A stretch of DNA of 64,000 nucleotides, taken from assembly GCA_944326245.1 (NCBI GenBank), contig CALVDF010000003.1, positions 62,001 to 126,000 of the forward strand. Reading direction: 5' to 3'. Of this stretch, positions 24,610 to 34,085 are shown piece after piece. Below the pieces are notes generated by a model. That model saw only the letters and a list, made by a program, of their open reading frames with translations. It had not been told where the DNA came from and ran no database searches. The translations under genes were made by a program, and so were the position numbers. Every line of letters begins with the position of its first letter. Position 1 is the first letter of the stretch. Source of the DNA: an uncultured Bacteroidales bacterium (GTDB taxonomy: Bacteria > Bacteroidota > Bacteroidia > Bacteroidales > UBA932).

Positions 24610-27402
24610 ATGAAAATCAGAACAGCAATTGTCGCGTGTGTTTTGCTCCTTGCCTCTTTGTCTGCCTTTGCCCAGAACGGGGGATTGAAAGGAGTTGTTC
24701 TTGACCGTATGGGATCCCGGCCGGTAAAGGATGCCAAGGTTTCTTTGCTGAATATGGGCAAGGAAATATTTGTCTATACCGGTGAAGACGGCAAGTTTGA
24801 GATAACCGGGCTTGAAGACGGAATGTACAGTGTGGAAATATCCGCCGCAGGCTTCTACAAGACGCAGGTCAATGTACGGGTGGAAGGCGGTATATATGAC
24901 CTGATGAATGTGTCGCTGGCTCCGGACATCCCCGCAGGTGCTGTCGGAGATGACATGTTTGCGGAATTCGCTCTGGAAGATGAGTCCGGTTCCGGATATG
25001 AGGATGTACCGTCGGTCCTGACGGCGACCAAGGATGTGTTCGATGACATCGCGGCCTTCAGTTTCAGCTCGATGCGTTTTCTCAACAGAGGTTACGAAAG
25101 CGGCATGTCGGATGTCTATATCAACGGTATCCGGTTCAATGACGCTTTGAGCGGCTACACCCCGTATTCCCTGTTCAGCGGTCTCAACGAGGCTACCAGG
25201 GAGAAGGAGGCCGTAGGCGGCATGGCTGTTTCGGATTACGGTATCGGCGGCATAAACGGTCTTACCAATGTAAATGCCTATGCCTCATCAGTCGCAAAAG
25301 GATACCGTTTCAGTGTGTTGACCAACAGCGCCACCTACCGTTTGCGCCTGATGGCCACATATTCCACCGGCATGATGGACAACGGATGGGCCTTTGCCGC
25401 CTCTGTTTCCACCCGTCTTGGAGGGAATGACTATGTTACCGGAGTGTTCTATAACGCGTTTGCCTACTTCCTGGCTGCGGAGAAAAAAATAGGCGACAAG
25501 CATCGTCTGTCTCTTACGGTCTTCGGCTCTCCTGTGCAGCGCGGTGCACAGAATGCATCTACGCAGGAGGTGTATGACCTTATGGGCAGCAACTACTACA
25601 ATTCCAACTGGGGTTACCAGAACGGGAAAGTACGCAATGCCAGGGTAAGGAACAACCATGAGCCTGTAGCCATTTTCAACTACGAGTTCACGCCTTCTTA
25701 CGATTTCAAGGTTACGGCAGGAGTTTCCTGGCGTTTCGGCCGCAACGGCTATTCTGCATTGGACTGGTACGATGCTCCCGATCCGCGTCCGGACTACTAC
25801 CGTTATCTTCCCAGTTACTTTGATGAGGGCTCGGAGCAGTATGCCTGGGCAGTAGAGGGGTGGATGAGCGACAACAATATAAGGCATATCAATTGGGAAC
25901 GGCTGTATGATGTGAACCGCAACAGCTATTTAGACGAGGATATTCAGTACAATCCGTCCATCGGCAATCCGGGAAGTGTGACCCGTTCGAAATATATTCT
26001 GGAGGAGAGGCGTACGGACCAGAATGACCTCAATTTCAATGCGCAGGCGACCAAGAATTTCGGTTCTGCGATCAAAGGCTCGCTGGGGTACAACTTCCGC
26101 TGGAACAGGACGGAGTATTACAAGACAGTGAAGGACCTGCTTGGAGGTGATTACTGGCTCAACGTGGACCAGTTTGCTGAAAGGGATTTCGGCAATGACG
26201 AGAATGCCATACAGAACGACCTGCAACATCCCAACAGACTGGTGAAGGAAGGGGAAAAATACGGATATGATTACTATGCGCATATCCGGAACCACAGGCT
26301 GTGGACTTCCTGGGATTTCAATGCAGGCGGATTCGGGGCTGTCCTCGGAGGAGAAGTCGGGTACAACACATTCTGGAGGGAAGGTCTGGTCCAGAAGGGA
26401 CTGTTCCCGGACAATTCCCTCGGAAACTCCGAAAAGCTTGACTTTTTCACCTACAAGGCAAAACTTGCCTTGAGCTACAGTTTCTCGAGCCAGAACATGC
26501 TGTATGCCAATGTGGGGTATATGACCCAGGCTCCGTATTTCGACGATTCATTCCTTTCCCCCAGGACCCGCAACAGCGTAGTGAACGGTCTGACGACCGA
26601 GAAAATATTCAGTGCCGACATCAATTACATGCTTAAGGCATCATGGATGTCCCTCCGTCTTACTGCTTTCTATACTACCATCAACGATCAGACCGATATC
26701 ATAAGTTTCTACGATGACATACAGAGGGCCTATACCAACTTCTCGATGACCGGCATTGACCAGCGGAACATGGGCGTCGAGGCAGGAATAAAGATCCCGA
26801 TCTTTGCAGGCCTGGCATTTGAGGGTGCACTGAGCTGGGGAGATTATGTGTATACGTCCAATCCCAAATTTACCCAGACTGTGGACAACAGTGCCCGTGA
26901 GGTACTCAGCGACCAGACAGTGTTCTGGAAAGGATACAAGGTGGCCAGAACGCCTCAGATCGCTTCGTCGGTCGGCCTCACATGGGCAGGGCCCAATTAT
27001 CTGTTCGCCGGCATCGACCTCAATTTCTTCGACGGCAACTATATCTCCATGAACCCCCTCCGCCGTACCGACTATGCGGTACAGGGCATGGATCCCGATA
27101 CAGAGGAAGGCATGGCTCTTATTAGGGAGATGACGAGTCAGGAAAAATTCCCACATGCGTTTATCCTGAATGCAAACATCGGCAAGTCGTGGCGTCTGGC
27201 CGGGAAGTACCTGCTCGGTGTGAGTGCCAATATCAACAACATCCTTAACAACAGAAATATAAAGACCGGAGGCTATGAGCAGATGAGGCTTTCGAGAGTG
27301 ACTGACGGTCAGGGTGAGTTCATGCATTACACTCCGTTTGATACGAAGTATTTCTACCTCTTCGGAATCAATTATATGGTCAATGTTTATTTCAGATTCT
27401 AA
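24610..27402 (+). CDS. TonB-dependent outer-membrane receptor with carboxypeptidase-regulatory-like N-terminus
   Basis: A 930-residue protein. A signal peptide ends at SAFAQ; residues about 25-105 are a CarboxypepD_reg-like domain (LKGVVLDRMGSRPVKDAKV, GKFEITGLEDGMYSVEISA). A plug region (FLNRGYESGMSDVYINGIRF) and a long beta barrel rich in aromatic strands follow, ending YLFGINYMVNVYFRF with a terminal Phe. It imports something across the outer membrane using TonB energy. It is neither paired with a SusD gene nor part of a carbohydrate locus; its neighbours are two nucleases, so oligonucleotides, nucleosides or phosphate compounds are the likely cargo. Confidence 0.85.
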   Translation: MKIRTAIVACVLLLASLSAFAQNGGLKGVVLDRMGSRPVKDAKVSLLNMGKEIFVYTGEDGKFEITGLEDGMYSVEISAAGFYKTQVNVRVEGGIYDLMNVSLAPDIPAGAVGDDMFAEFALEDESGSGYEDVPSVLTATKDVFDDIAAFSFSSMRFLNRGYESGMSDVYINGIRFNDALSGYTPYSLFSGLNEATREKEAVGGMAVSDYGIGGINGLTNVNAYASSVAKGYRFSVLTNSATYRLRLMATYSTGMMDNGWAFAASVSTRLGGNDYVTGVFYNAFAYFLAAEKKIGDKHRLSLTVFGSPVQRGAQNASTQEVYDLMGSNYYNSNWGYQNGKVRNARVRNNHEPVAIFNYEFTPSYDFKVTAGVSWRFGRNGYSALDWYDAPDPRPDYYRYLPSYFDEGSEQYAWAVEGWMSDNNIRHINWERLYDVNRNSYLDEDIQYNPSIGNPGSVTRSKYILEERRTDQNDLNFNAQATKNFGSAIKGSLGYNFRWNRTEYYKTVKDLLGGDYWLNVDQFAERDFGNDENAIQNDLQHPNRLVKEGEKYGYDYYAHIRNHRLWTSWDFNAGGFGAVLGGEVGYNTFWREGLVQKGLFPDNSLGNSEKLDFFTYKAKLALSYSFSSQNMLYANVGYMTQAPYFDDSFLSPRTRNSVVNGLTTEKIFSADINYMLKASWMSLRLTAFYTTINDQTDIISFYDDIQRAYTNFSMTGIDQRNMGVEAGIKIPIFAGLAFEGALSWGDYVYTSNPKFTQTVDNSAREVLSDQTVFWKGYKVARTPQIASSVGLTWAGPNYLFAGIDLNFFDGNYISMNPLRRTDYAVQGMDPDTEEGMALIREMTSQEKFPHAFILNANIGKSWRLAGKYLLGVSANINNILNNRNIKTGGYEQMRLSRVTDGQGEFMHYTPFDTKYFYLFGINYMVNVYFRF

Positions 27403-27417
27403 AACATATTGCAGATT

Positions 27418-28233
27418 ATGCGGAATATATTGAAAAAATCAGCGGCGATACTTTTGTCAGGCATTGTGATTGCCGGGTGTCAGAAATTTACCGAACCTGA
27501 ACCATACCAGCCTGCAGACATGACCCCGACCATGACGCTTGCACAGTTCAAGGCACTGTATACAGGAAGTGCGGGCGTTATATCCGGAGACACGATAGTC
27601 GTGGCCGGAAAAGTGATAAGTTCAGACGAATCCGGAAATGTCTACCGGTCGCTGTACATAGAGGACAGTACGGCAGGTCTTGAAGTGAAGATAGGCAAGA
27701 CAGGACTTTACAATGACTACAAGCTGGGACAGACCATTTATATCAAGCCGGGAGGACTGCTGTGGTTCGGAACCTACGGAGAGAGTCTGCAGCTCGGGGC
27801 TGAGTCTACGGACGAGCGGTATGAAACAGGATACATCGATGTGCAGGCCTTGATAGACAGAACAATATTCAGGGGTGCCTACGGGGACCCTGCAGAACCT
27901 ACGGTTATAACATCCAAGTCACAGATAACCAATTCTATGGTGTGCCGGTACGTGCGTCTTGAAAATGCATCCTACCAGGGCAGCCCCGACGGTTTGAGGA
28001 CCTGGGCCGTCAGCAACGACCCTCTGACAGGCCGTGAGGCGGCTTACGGCCAGCAGACATTTACAGTGGACGGCGCTGAGGTGGTCGTAAGGACCAGCGG
28101 CTATGCGTCCTTCGCTGACGATACGGTGGGAATGGAGATAGGCAGCAAATGTAATCTGACCGGAATCCTGACCAAATTCTACGATACTTTCCAGCTCGTT
28201 CTTCTCGACCTTGACGGAGTGGAACGGCTGTAG
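27418..28233 (+). CDS. DUF5689 lipoprotein
   Basis: A 271-residue lipoprotein (signal ending IVIAGC). The body matches the DUF5689 pattern also seen in the first gene of the operon: TLAQFKALYTGSAGVISGDTIVVAGKVIS, then LYIEDSTAGLEVKIG and, toward the end, CNLTGILTKFYDTFQLVLLD. The strand pattern suggests OB-like folds. The ATG at 27418 is used in place of a TTG three codons earlier; it starts 15 bases after the receptor stop. As the last gene of the unit it may act as the surface partner of the receptor, in the position SusD takes elsewhere. This is inference. Confidence 0.78.
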   Translation: MRNILKKSAAILLSGIVIAGCQKFTEPEPYQPADMTPTMTLAQFKALYTGSAGVISGDTIVVAGKVISSDESGNVYRSLYIEDSTAGLEVKIGKTGLYNDYKLGQTIYIKPGGLLWFGTYGESLQLGAESTDERYETGYIDVQALIDRTIFRGAYGDPAEPTVITSKSQITNSMVCRYVRLENASYQGSPDGLRTWAVSNDPLTGREAAYGQQTFTVDGAEVVVRTSGYASFADDTVGMEIGSKCNLTGILTKFYDTFQLVLLDLDGVERL

Positions 28234-28332
28234 ACGGCTGCCGACAGCTGCCGACAGCAGCATTGCAGAGTGCGTAAATACTTGTATGTCAAAAAGAGAA
28301 ATGAATGTGCAATTTTAGGAAATTTCTCAGAT

Positions 28333-28349
28333 TTGGCACAATCGTTGCT
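28333..28349 (+). promoter_or_regulatory. Canonical sigma-54 (-24/-12) promoter of the RND efflux operon
   Basis: TTGGCAC (28333-28339), 5 bases, TTGCT (28345-28349): the GG and GC dinucleotides are separated by exactly 10 bases, as RpoN requires. Start of transcription would be near 28360, 26 bases before the ATG. No TAnnTTTG element is seen here. An enhancer-binding protein is not encoded in this window. Confidence 0.65.
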
Positions 28350-28385
28350 GGCCCGATGTCAGAAATTTTAAAAGAGTAATTATAT

Positions 28386-29522
28386 ATGCAGTATCTGAAA
28401 ATTGCGGCTGTAAGCTTTCTTGCCATTTTAAGCATGGCTTCGTGCAAACAGAAGGCAGCCAGCCAGAAGGAGGCGGTGACATATCCGCTTTTGAAGGTTT
28501 CTCCCGAAGACAGGACTCTGTCAGTCAGTTATTCCGCGGTGATCGAAGGTAAGCAGGACGTGGAGGTAAGACCTCAGGTGTCCGGATTTATCACAGATGT
28601 TCTGGTCAAGGAAGGGGCAAAAGTCAAAAAAGGTCAGACGCTGTTCGTAATCGACACGATTCCCTATGCGGCGGCATACAGGGAAGCAGAAGCATCTGTG
28701 GCTACTGCCGAGGCGCAGCTGGCAACTGCTGAGCTTTCACTCGAGGGAAGCGAGGACCTGTATGCAGAGAAGGTGATTTCCGATTTTGAACTCCAGACGG
28801 CGAAAAACTCCTACAACAGTGCAGTGGCGGCTCTCCGTCAGGCAGAGGCGGCCAAAGCCAGTGCTGCTCAGAACCTGTCCTATGCCATCGTGAAGAGTCC
28901 TGTGAGCGGTTCGGCCGGCATGACTTCCGTGAGGGTAGGTGCGTTGGTAAGTTCTGCCATGTCGGAGCCCCTGATCAGTGTATCGGACAACTCGGAAATG
29001 TATGTCTATTTCTCCCTTCCGGAGAAGGAGGTACTTTCCATGACACGCCAGTATGGTTCCATCGACAATACGATCGCCTCTTTCCGTCCTGTCACCCTTA
29101 CCCTGTCTGACGGTACAACATACGAGAAAGAGGGACATATAGATGTAATCAGCCGTATAGTGGACAAGGGTACGGGTACAGTAAGCATCAGGGCTGTCTT
29201 CGACAACGGGAACGGCAGACTGATGAGCGGAAGTTCAGGACGGATCAATATATCCTACGACCGCGAGGGGTGCATAGTAATTCCCCAGACAGCCACATAC
29301 GAGATACAGGACAAGATATATGTATACAAGGTAGAGGACGGCAAGGCCGTATCCAACGAGATAAAGGTTTTCAGGATAAATGACGGTAAGGAGTATGTCG
29401 TGGAGAGCGGTCTGAACACCGGAGATGTGATAGTCTCGGAAGGAGCCGGCCTGCTCAGGGAAGGAACTCCTATCACCGGTACCCCTGTTGAAGCCGGTTC
29501 AAACTCTAATAAAGGAGAATAA
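28386..29522 (+). CDS. RND efflux periplasmic adaptor (AcrA/MexA type), lipoprotein
   Basis: A 378-residue membrane-fusion protein with lipoprotein signal (LAILSMASC). The barrel-sandwich hybrid half-motif VEVRPQVSGFITDVLVKEGAKVKKGQTLFVID precedes a coiled-coil hairpin of about 90 Ala/Glu-rich residues, then the second half (AIVKSPVSGSAG) and the beta-barrel domain. It links the inner-membrane pump to the outer-membrane channel encoded by the two following genes, with a 5-base gap to the pump gene. Confidence 0.92.
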   Translation: MQYLKIAAVSFLAILSMASCKQKAASQKEAVTYPLLKVSPEDRTLSVSYSAVIEGKQDVEVRPQVSGFITDVLVKEGAKVKKGQTLFVIDTIPYAAAYREAEASVATAEAQLATAELSLEGSEDLYAEKVISDFELQTAKNSYNSAVAALRQAEAAKASAAQNLSYAIVKSPVSGSAGMTSVRVGALVSSAMSEPLISVSDNSEMYVYFSLPEKEVLSMTRQYGSIDNTIASFRPVTLTLSDGTTYEKEGHIDVISRIVDKGTGTVSIRAVFDNGNGRLMSGSSGRINISYDREGCIVIPQTATYEIQDKIYVYKVEDGKAVSNEIKVFRINDGKEYVVESGLNTGDVIVSEGAGLLREGTPITGTPVEAGSNSNKGE

Positions 29523-29527
29523 GGAAT

Positions 29528-32500
29528 ATGAATCTTAAGACATTTATTGACAGGCCTATATTGTCGGTGGCCATTTCCATTTTCCTGGTGCTGGTAGGTA
29601 TCATCGGACTGGCGATGTTGCCTGTAGAGCAGTATCCGGACATAGCTCCTCCGACAATCAGGGTATCTACCACTTACAGCGGAGCCAATGCGACGGCCGT
29701 ACAGAATGCCGTGATTGCGCCCCTTGAAGAGGCCATCAACGGTGTGGAGGACATGACCTACATGACTTCAGAGGCCAGTAACTCCGGAAGTGCTTCGATT
29801 ACCGTATATTTCAAGCAGGGTATCGATCCCGACATGGCATCGGTCAATGTGCAGAACCGCGTCTCCAGAGCTACGTCTCTTCTTCCTGCAGAAGTTACGA
29901 GAGTCGGTGTGGAGGTCTCCAAGCGTCAGAGCAGTACGCTTAAAGTCTTTGCAATAGTCTCCCCGGACGGAACTTATGACGAGACGTTCCTGACCAACTA
30001 CCTCTCCATCAACGTCAAGCCTCAGATCCAGCGTATTTCCGGAGTCGGCGACTGTAACGTCATGGGCGGCGACTACGCCATGCGTATATGGATGAAGCCT
30101 GACGTCATGGCTCGTTACGAGCTGGTGCCCAGTGATGTGAGTGCGGCTCTCTCCAGTCAGAACATCGAGGCTTCCACAGGTGCCATCGGTGAGAATTCGG
30201 ACAATGTGTTCCAGTACACACTCCGTTACAAGGGACGTCTTTCCACGGAAGAAGAATTCGGGGAGATAGTCATCAAGGCTTATGATGACGGAAGGGTACT
30301 GAAACTGAAGGATATTGCGGATATTGAGCTGGGTGCCGTTTCATACAACTACGAAGGACGTGTCAAGGGTGCTCCGGGAGTGAGCTGTATGATCAACCAG
30401 ACGGCCGGAAGTAACGCAAACGAGATCATCAAGGAGATAGACGCATACCTGGAGACGGTAAGGGCTGATCTTCCGAAGGGAGTCGAGCTTGTGGATATCA
30501 TGAGTACCAAGGACTTCCTGGATGCTTCCATCAATGAGGTGATCAAGACCCTCTTCGAGACGCTTATCCTGGTGGTCCTGGTGGTGTATGTCTTCCTGCA
30601 GAACCCGAGATCCACTCTTGTTCCTACGATATGTATATTTGTCGCGCTGATCGCTACGTTCGCCTTCCTTATGGTGGCAGGATTTACCATCAATCTGATT
30701 ACCCTTTTTGCCTTGATCCTGGTTATCGGAACTGTGGTGGATGATGCGATCATCGTCGTCGAGGCGGTGCAGGCCCGTTTCGATATGGGATACCGCTCTT
30801 CGTACAAGGCGGCCGTAGACGGTGTCGAGGGAGTGTCCGCAGCGGTAATATCCGCAACGCTGGTATTCATGGCCGTGTTCATCCCTGTGTCTTTCCTGGG
30901 CGGTACGTCAGGTCTGTTCTACAAGCAGTTCGGTCTTACTATGGCGGCTGCGGTGGGATTCTCGGCGATCAATGCGCTGACCCTTTCCCCTGCTCTTTGC
31001 GCCATTATCTTGAAGCCTAATGAGATAGTGCGTCCGGGCGAAAAGCCCAAGCAGTTCTCCACCCGTTTCAGAATAGCGTTTGAGGCGGCATTCGGAAGGC
31101 TGATCAACAAATATAAATATGGAGTCAAGTTCTTCATCAAGCACAAATGGGCGGGTGTTGCCTGTCTGGTAGTGGCTTGCGGTCTGCTGGTCTACTTCAT
31201 GGCCACGGCGAAGACATCGCTTGTGCCCAATGAGGATACAGGGTCCCTCTTCATCAGTGTGGATGCTGCTCCTGGAACTACACTTGCCGAGACCAATGAC
31301 ATTCTGACCGAGATGCAGAACAGCATTCAGGATATAGAGGAGATACAGACATACAACCAGGTTGCCGGTTTCTCCTTCTCAGGTAGCGGTGCATCGCATG
31401 CGATGATGATGATAAGGCTGAAGCCTTGGGACCAGCGTCCGGACAAGGACCAGAGCTATACGGCAGTCATCGAGAAGATCTATGCAAGGACTGCGCATAT
31501 AACCAATGCCCAGATATTTATCTTTGCTCCACCTATGATCTCAGGTTACGGTACCGGTAACAGTTTCTTTGTGGACCTTCAGGACCGTTCAGGCAGGGGT
31601 ATCGATGTGCTCGAGGATGTGACCCAGGATTTCATAATAGCGCTGAACAAGAGGCCCGAGATACAGATGGCATATACTTCATTCAGCTCCAATTTCCCTC
31701 AGTATGAGCTGGATGTGGATGCCGCTAAATGTATCCGTGCCGGTACTACTACAGATGCAGTACTCTCGGTGATATCAGGCTACTACGGAAGTATGTACGT
31801 GTCCAACTTCAACCGTTTCACCAAGCTGTACCGCGTCATTCTCCAGGCCCCGACCGATTTCAGGGACAACATGCAGTCCCTTGACGACGTCTATGTGAAG
31901 ACAGCCAACGGAATGGCACCCGTAAGTCAGTTCGTGACCATGAGAAAGATATACGGAGCGGAGGTACTCAACCGTTTCAATATGTTTACCTCCATTACAG
32001 TGCAGGGTATGCCTAATCCGGGGTACAGTTCAGGTGATATTATCCAGGCGATAGAAGAGGTTAGCCAGGAGGCTCTGCCTACAGGTTTCGGCTACGAGTT
32101 TTCAGGAATGACCCGTGAGGAGGCCGAGCTCGCAGAGTCCAACACTACAGCGATAGTGTACGTGATATGTATCATCTTCATCTATCTGATCCTCTGCGGT
32201 CTGTACGAGAGTCTCTTCCTGCCCCTCGCGGTGCTTTGTTCGGTGCCTTTCGGCTTGATGGGCAGCTACCTGTTCACCAAGATCTGGGGACTTGAGAGCA
32301 ACATCTACACCCAGGTCGGAATGATCATGCTGATCGGACTGCTGTCCAAGACGGCAATTCTGATCACGGAATACGGAACCCAGCGCAGGAAGATGGGCAT
32401 GTCCTTGAGTGCTGCGGCGATATCGGCAGCCGGTGTCCGACTGAGGCCTATCCTCATGACGGTGCTTACGATGGTTGTCGGTCTGCTGCCTCTGATTACC

Positions 32501-32671
32501 GCATCCGGAGTCGGAGCCAACGGTTACCGCTCGCTCGGTGTGGGTACGGCCGGAGGTATGGTTGTGGGAACCATAGCCCTTATGTTCATCACTCCCATGT
32601 TCTTCGTGATTTTCCAGTATGTGGAAGAGAAGGTAATGGGTAAAAGAAAGGAGGAAAGAGAAACCATATGA
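29528..32671 (+). CDS. RND-family multidrug efflux permease (AcrB/MexB type)
   Basis: A 1047-residue inner-membrane proton/drug antiporter of the HAE1 family, full length. The N-terminus is FIDRPILSVAISIFLVLVGI; the proton-relay aspartate pair lies in GTVVDDAIIVVEAV in TM4; the second half has the matching LVPNEDTGSLF porter start and a C-terminal 6-TM set including LIGLLSKTAILITEYG. It acts as a trimer with the adaptor and the OMF. Its last four bases overlap the OMF start (ATGA). Confidence 0.95.
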   Translation: MNLKTFIDRPILSVAISIFLVLVGIIGLAMLPVEQYPDIAPPTIRVSTTYSGANATAVQNAVIAPLEEAINGVEDMTYMTSEASNSGSASITVYFKQGIDPDMASVNVQNRVSRATSLLPAEVTRVGVEVSKRQSSTLKVFAIVSPDGTYDETFLTNYLSINVKPQIQRISGVGDCNVMGGDYAMRIWMKPDVMARYELVPSDVSAALSSQNIEASTGAIGENSDNVFQYTLRYKGRLSTEEEFGEIVIKAYDDGRVLKLKDIADIELGAVSYNYEGRVKGAPGVSCMINQTAGSNANEIIKEIDAYLETVRADLPKGVELVDIMSTKDFLDASINEVIKTLFETLILVVLVVYVFLQNPRSTLVPTICIFVALIATFAFLMVAGFTINLITLFALILVIGTVVDDAIIVVEAVQARFDMGYRSSYKAAVDGVEGVSAAVISATLVFMAVFIPVSFLGGTSGLFYKQFGLTMAAAVGFSAINALTLSPALCAIILKPNEIVRPGEKPKQFSTRFRIAFEAAFGRLINKYKYGVKFFIKHKWAGVACLVVACGLLVYFMATAKTSLVPNEDTGSLFISVDAAPGTTLAETNDILTEMQNSIQDIEEIQTYNQVAGFSFSGSGASHAMMMIRLKPWDQRPDKDQSYTAVIEKIYARTAHITNAQIFIFAPPMISGYGTGNSFFVDLQDRSGRGIDVLEDVTQDFIIALNKRPEIQMAYTSFSSNFPQYELDVDAAKCIRAGTTTDAVLSVISGYYGSMYVSNFNRFTKLYRVILQAPTDFRDNMQSLDDVYVKTANGMAPVSQFVTMRKIYGAEVLNRFNMFTSITVQGMPNPGYSSGDIIQAIEEVSQEALPTGFGYEFSGMTREEAELAESNTTAIVYVICIIFIYLILCGLYESLFLPLAVLCSVPFGLMGSYLFTKIWGLESNIYTQVGMIMLIGLLSKTAILITEYGTQRRKMGMSLSAAAISAAGVRLRPILMTVLTMVVGLLPLITASGVGANGYRSLGVGTAGGMVVGTIALMFITPMFFVIFQYVEEKVMGKRKEERETI

Positions 32672-34071
32672 GAAAGACAATATTAATAATGGCTGCAGCG
32701 GTATTGGCAAGCAGCTGCTCCATCTACCGCAAATATCAGAGGCCTGAGGACGTGGTTCCCATGGACAGTCTCTACAGGGCGGAACTGGTGTCTCCTGAGG
32801 AGGATGCCAAGGCTGCGGAGGACAGTTCTTCATTCGGCTACATGCCGTGGGAGGAAATGTTCACTGACCCTTGCCTGCAGAAGCTTATCAGGACCGGTCT
32901 GGAAAACAATACCGATCTGCTCAGTGCCGCTCTGAGGGTACAGCAGGCGCAAGCCTGCCTGACTGCTTCCAAATGGGCATATTCACCTTCACTCAACCTG
33001 TCTCCCCAGGTGGGATACAACTATTCCCTCAGTGGAGGCAACGGCTCGGGTTCCGGTTCCTACGATCTGGGCGGTACTGTCAGCTGGGATATCGACCTGT
33101 TCGGTTCGCTGCTCAATGCCAAGCGCGGGGCGCAGGCAGCTCTCCTCCAGCAGGAGGCATACCGCCAGGCAGTGCGTTCGCAGCTTGTTGCGACCATAGC
33201 CAATACCTATTATTCCCTGCTGATGCTCGACGAGCAGGTACGTGTCAGCGAGGAAAACGTGACCCTGTGGACTGAGCAGATAAGGTCTATGGAGGCAATG
33301 CTGAAGGTGGGACGCATCACGGAAAATGCGTTGACGCAGTCCCGCGCCCAGCTCTACGGACTGGAGGCATCCCTTGCAGATCTGAAACGTCAGTGCCAGG
33401 AGGCCGAGAATGCTCTCTGCTCCATACTCGGATCCGTGTATGTGAAAATAGAGCGCGGTACTCTGGACGGGCAGACGCTGCCTACGGACATATCGGTAGG
33501 CATACCCCTCGAGCTGCTCTCCAACCGTCCCGATGTCTACAGTGCCGAAATGGCTCTGGCCAGTGCATACTATTCTACCAACCAGGCCCGTTCGGCGTTC
33601 TATCCCAAACTCACCCTTACCGGTAGTGCCGGATGGACGGGCGCATTGGGACAGGCAGTGACAAACCCCGGCGGCCTGATCATAAACGCTCTTGCCCAGC
33701 TGGCACAGCCTATATTCAATAAAGGTCAGCTCACTTCCAACCTCAGAGTAGCCAAGGCTGAGGAAGAAATAGCGAAACTTACATACAAGCAGACACTGCT
33801 GGATGCAGGTGAAGAGGTCAACAACTATCTCTATGCGCTGGAAATCTACGGACAGATGCTGGACAGGCATCTGGCCCAGCGCAGCGACTTGGAACGGACC
33901 GTGCAGACTGCGGAGTCGCTGTATCAGAAAAGTACCAAGATGTCATATCTAGAGGTACTTACAGCCCGTCAGTCCCTGCTTGCAGCCCAGCTCAATGTCA
34001 TTTCTGACAAGTACCAGCTTATGCAGACAACCGTAAACCTCTACCGCTCCCTCGGTGGAGGCCGTGAGTAA
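32668..34071 (+). CDS. RND efflux outer-membrane factor (OprM/NodT type), lipoprotein
   Basis: A 467-residue lipoprotein (MRKTILIMAAAVLASSC) with two TolC-type repeats. Typical blocks: LIRTGLENNTDLLSAALRVQ, the beta-strand region TVSWDIDLFGSL, ALASAYYSTNQARSAFYPKL, and NKGQLTSNLRVAKAE. It forms the trimeric channel of the tripartite pump. Translation is probably coupled to the permease by the ATGA overlap. Confidence 0.93.
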   Translation: MRKTILIMAAAVLASSCSIYRKYQRPEDVVPMDSLYRAELVSPEEDAKAAEDSSSFGYMPWEEMFTDPCLQKLIRTGLENNTDLLSAALRVQQAQACLTASKWAYSPSLNLSPQVGYNYSLSGGNGSGSGSYDLGGTVSWDIDLFGSLLNAKRGAQAALLQQEAYRQAVRSQLVATIANTYYSLLMLDEQVRVSEENVTLWTEQIRSMEAMLKVGRITENALTQSRAQLYGLEASLADLKRQCQEAENALCSILGSVYVKIERGTLDGQTLPTDISVGIPLELLSNRPDVYSAEMALASAYYSTNQARSAFYPKLTLTGSAGWTGALGQAVTNPGGLIINALAQLAQPIFNKGQLTSNLRVAKAEEEIAKLTYKQTLLDAGEEVNNYLYALEIYGQMLDRHLAQRSDLERTVQTAESLYQKSTKMSYLEVLTARQSLLAAQLNVISDKYQLMQTTVNLYRSLGGGRE

Positions 34072-34085
34072 ACCTTGATGCAGAT

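Noticed and set aside
24610..28233. SusC/SusD polysaccharide utilisation pair
   Set aside because: The receptor is not followed by a SusD/RagB-type protein; the next gene is a DUF5689 lipoprotein, and no glycoside hydrolase is in the unit.
28234..28262. Terminator formed by the repeated GCTGCCGACA after the nuclease operon
   Set aside because: The two copies are direct repeats; only short pairing is possible and there is no T tract.
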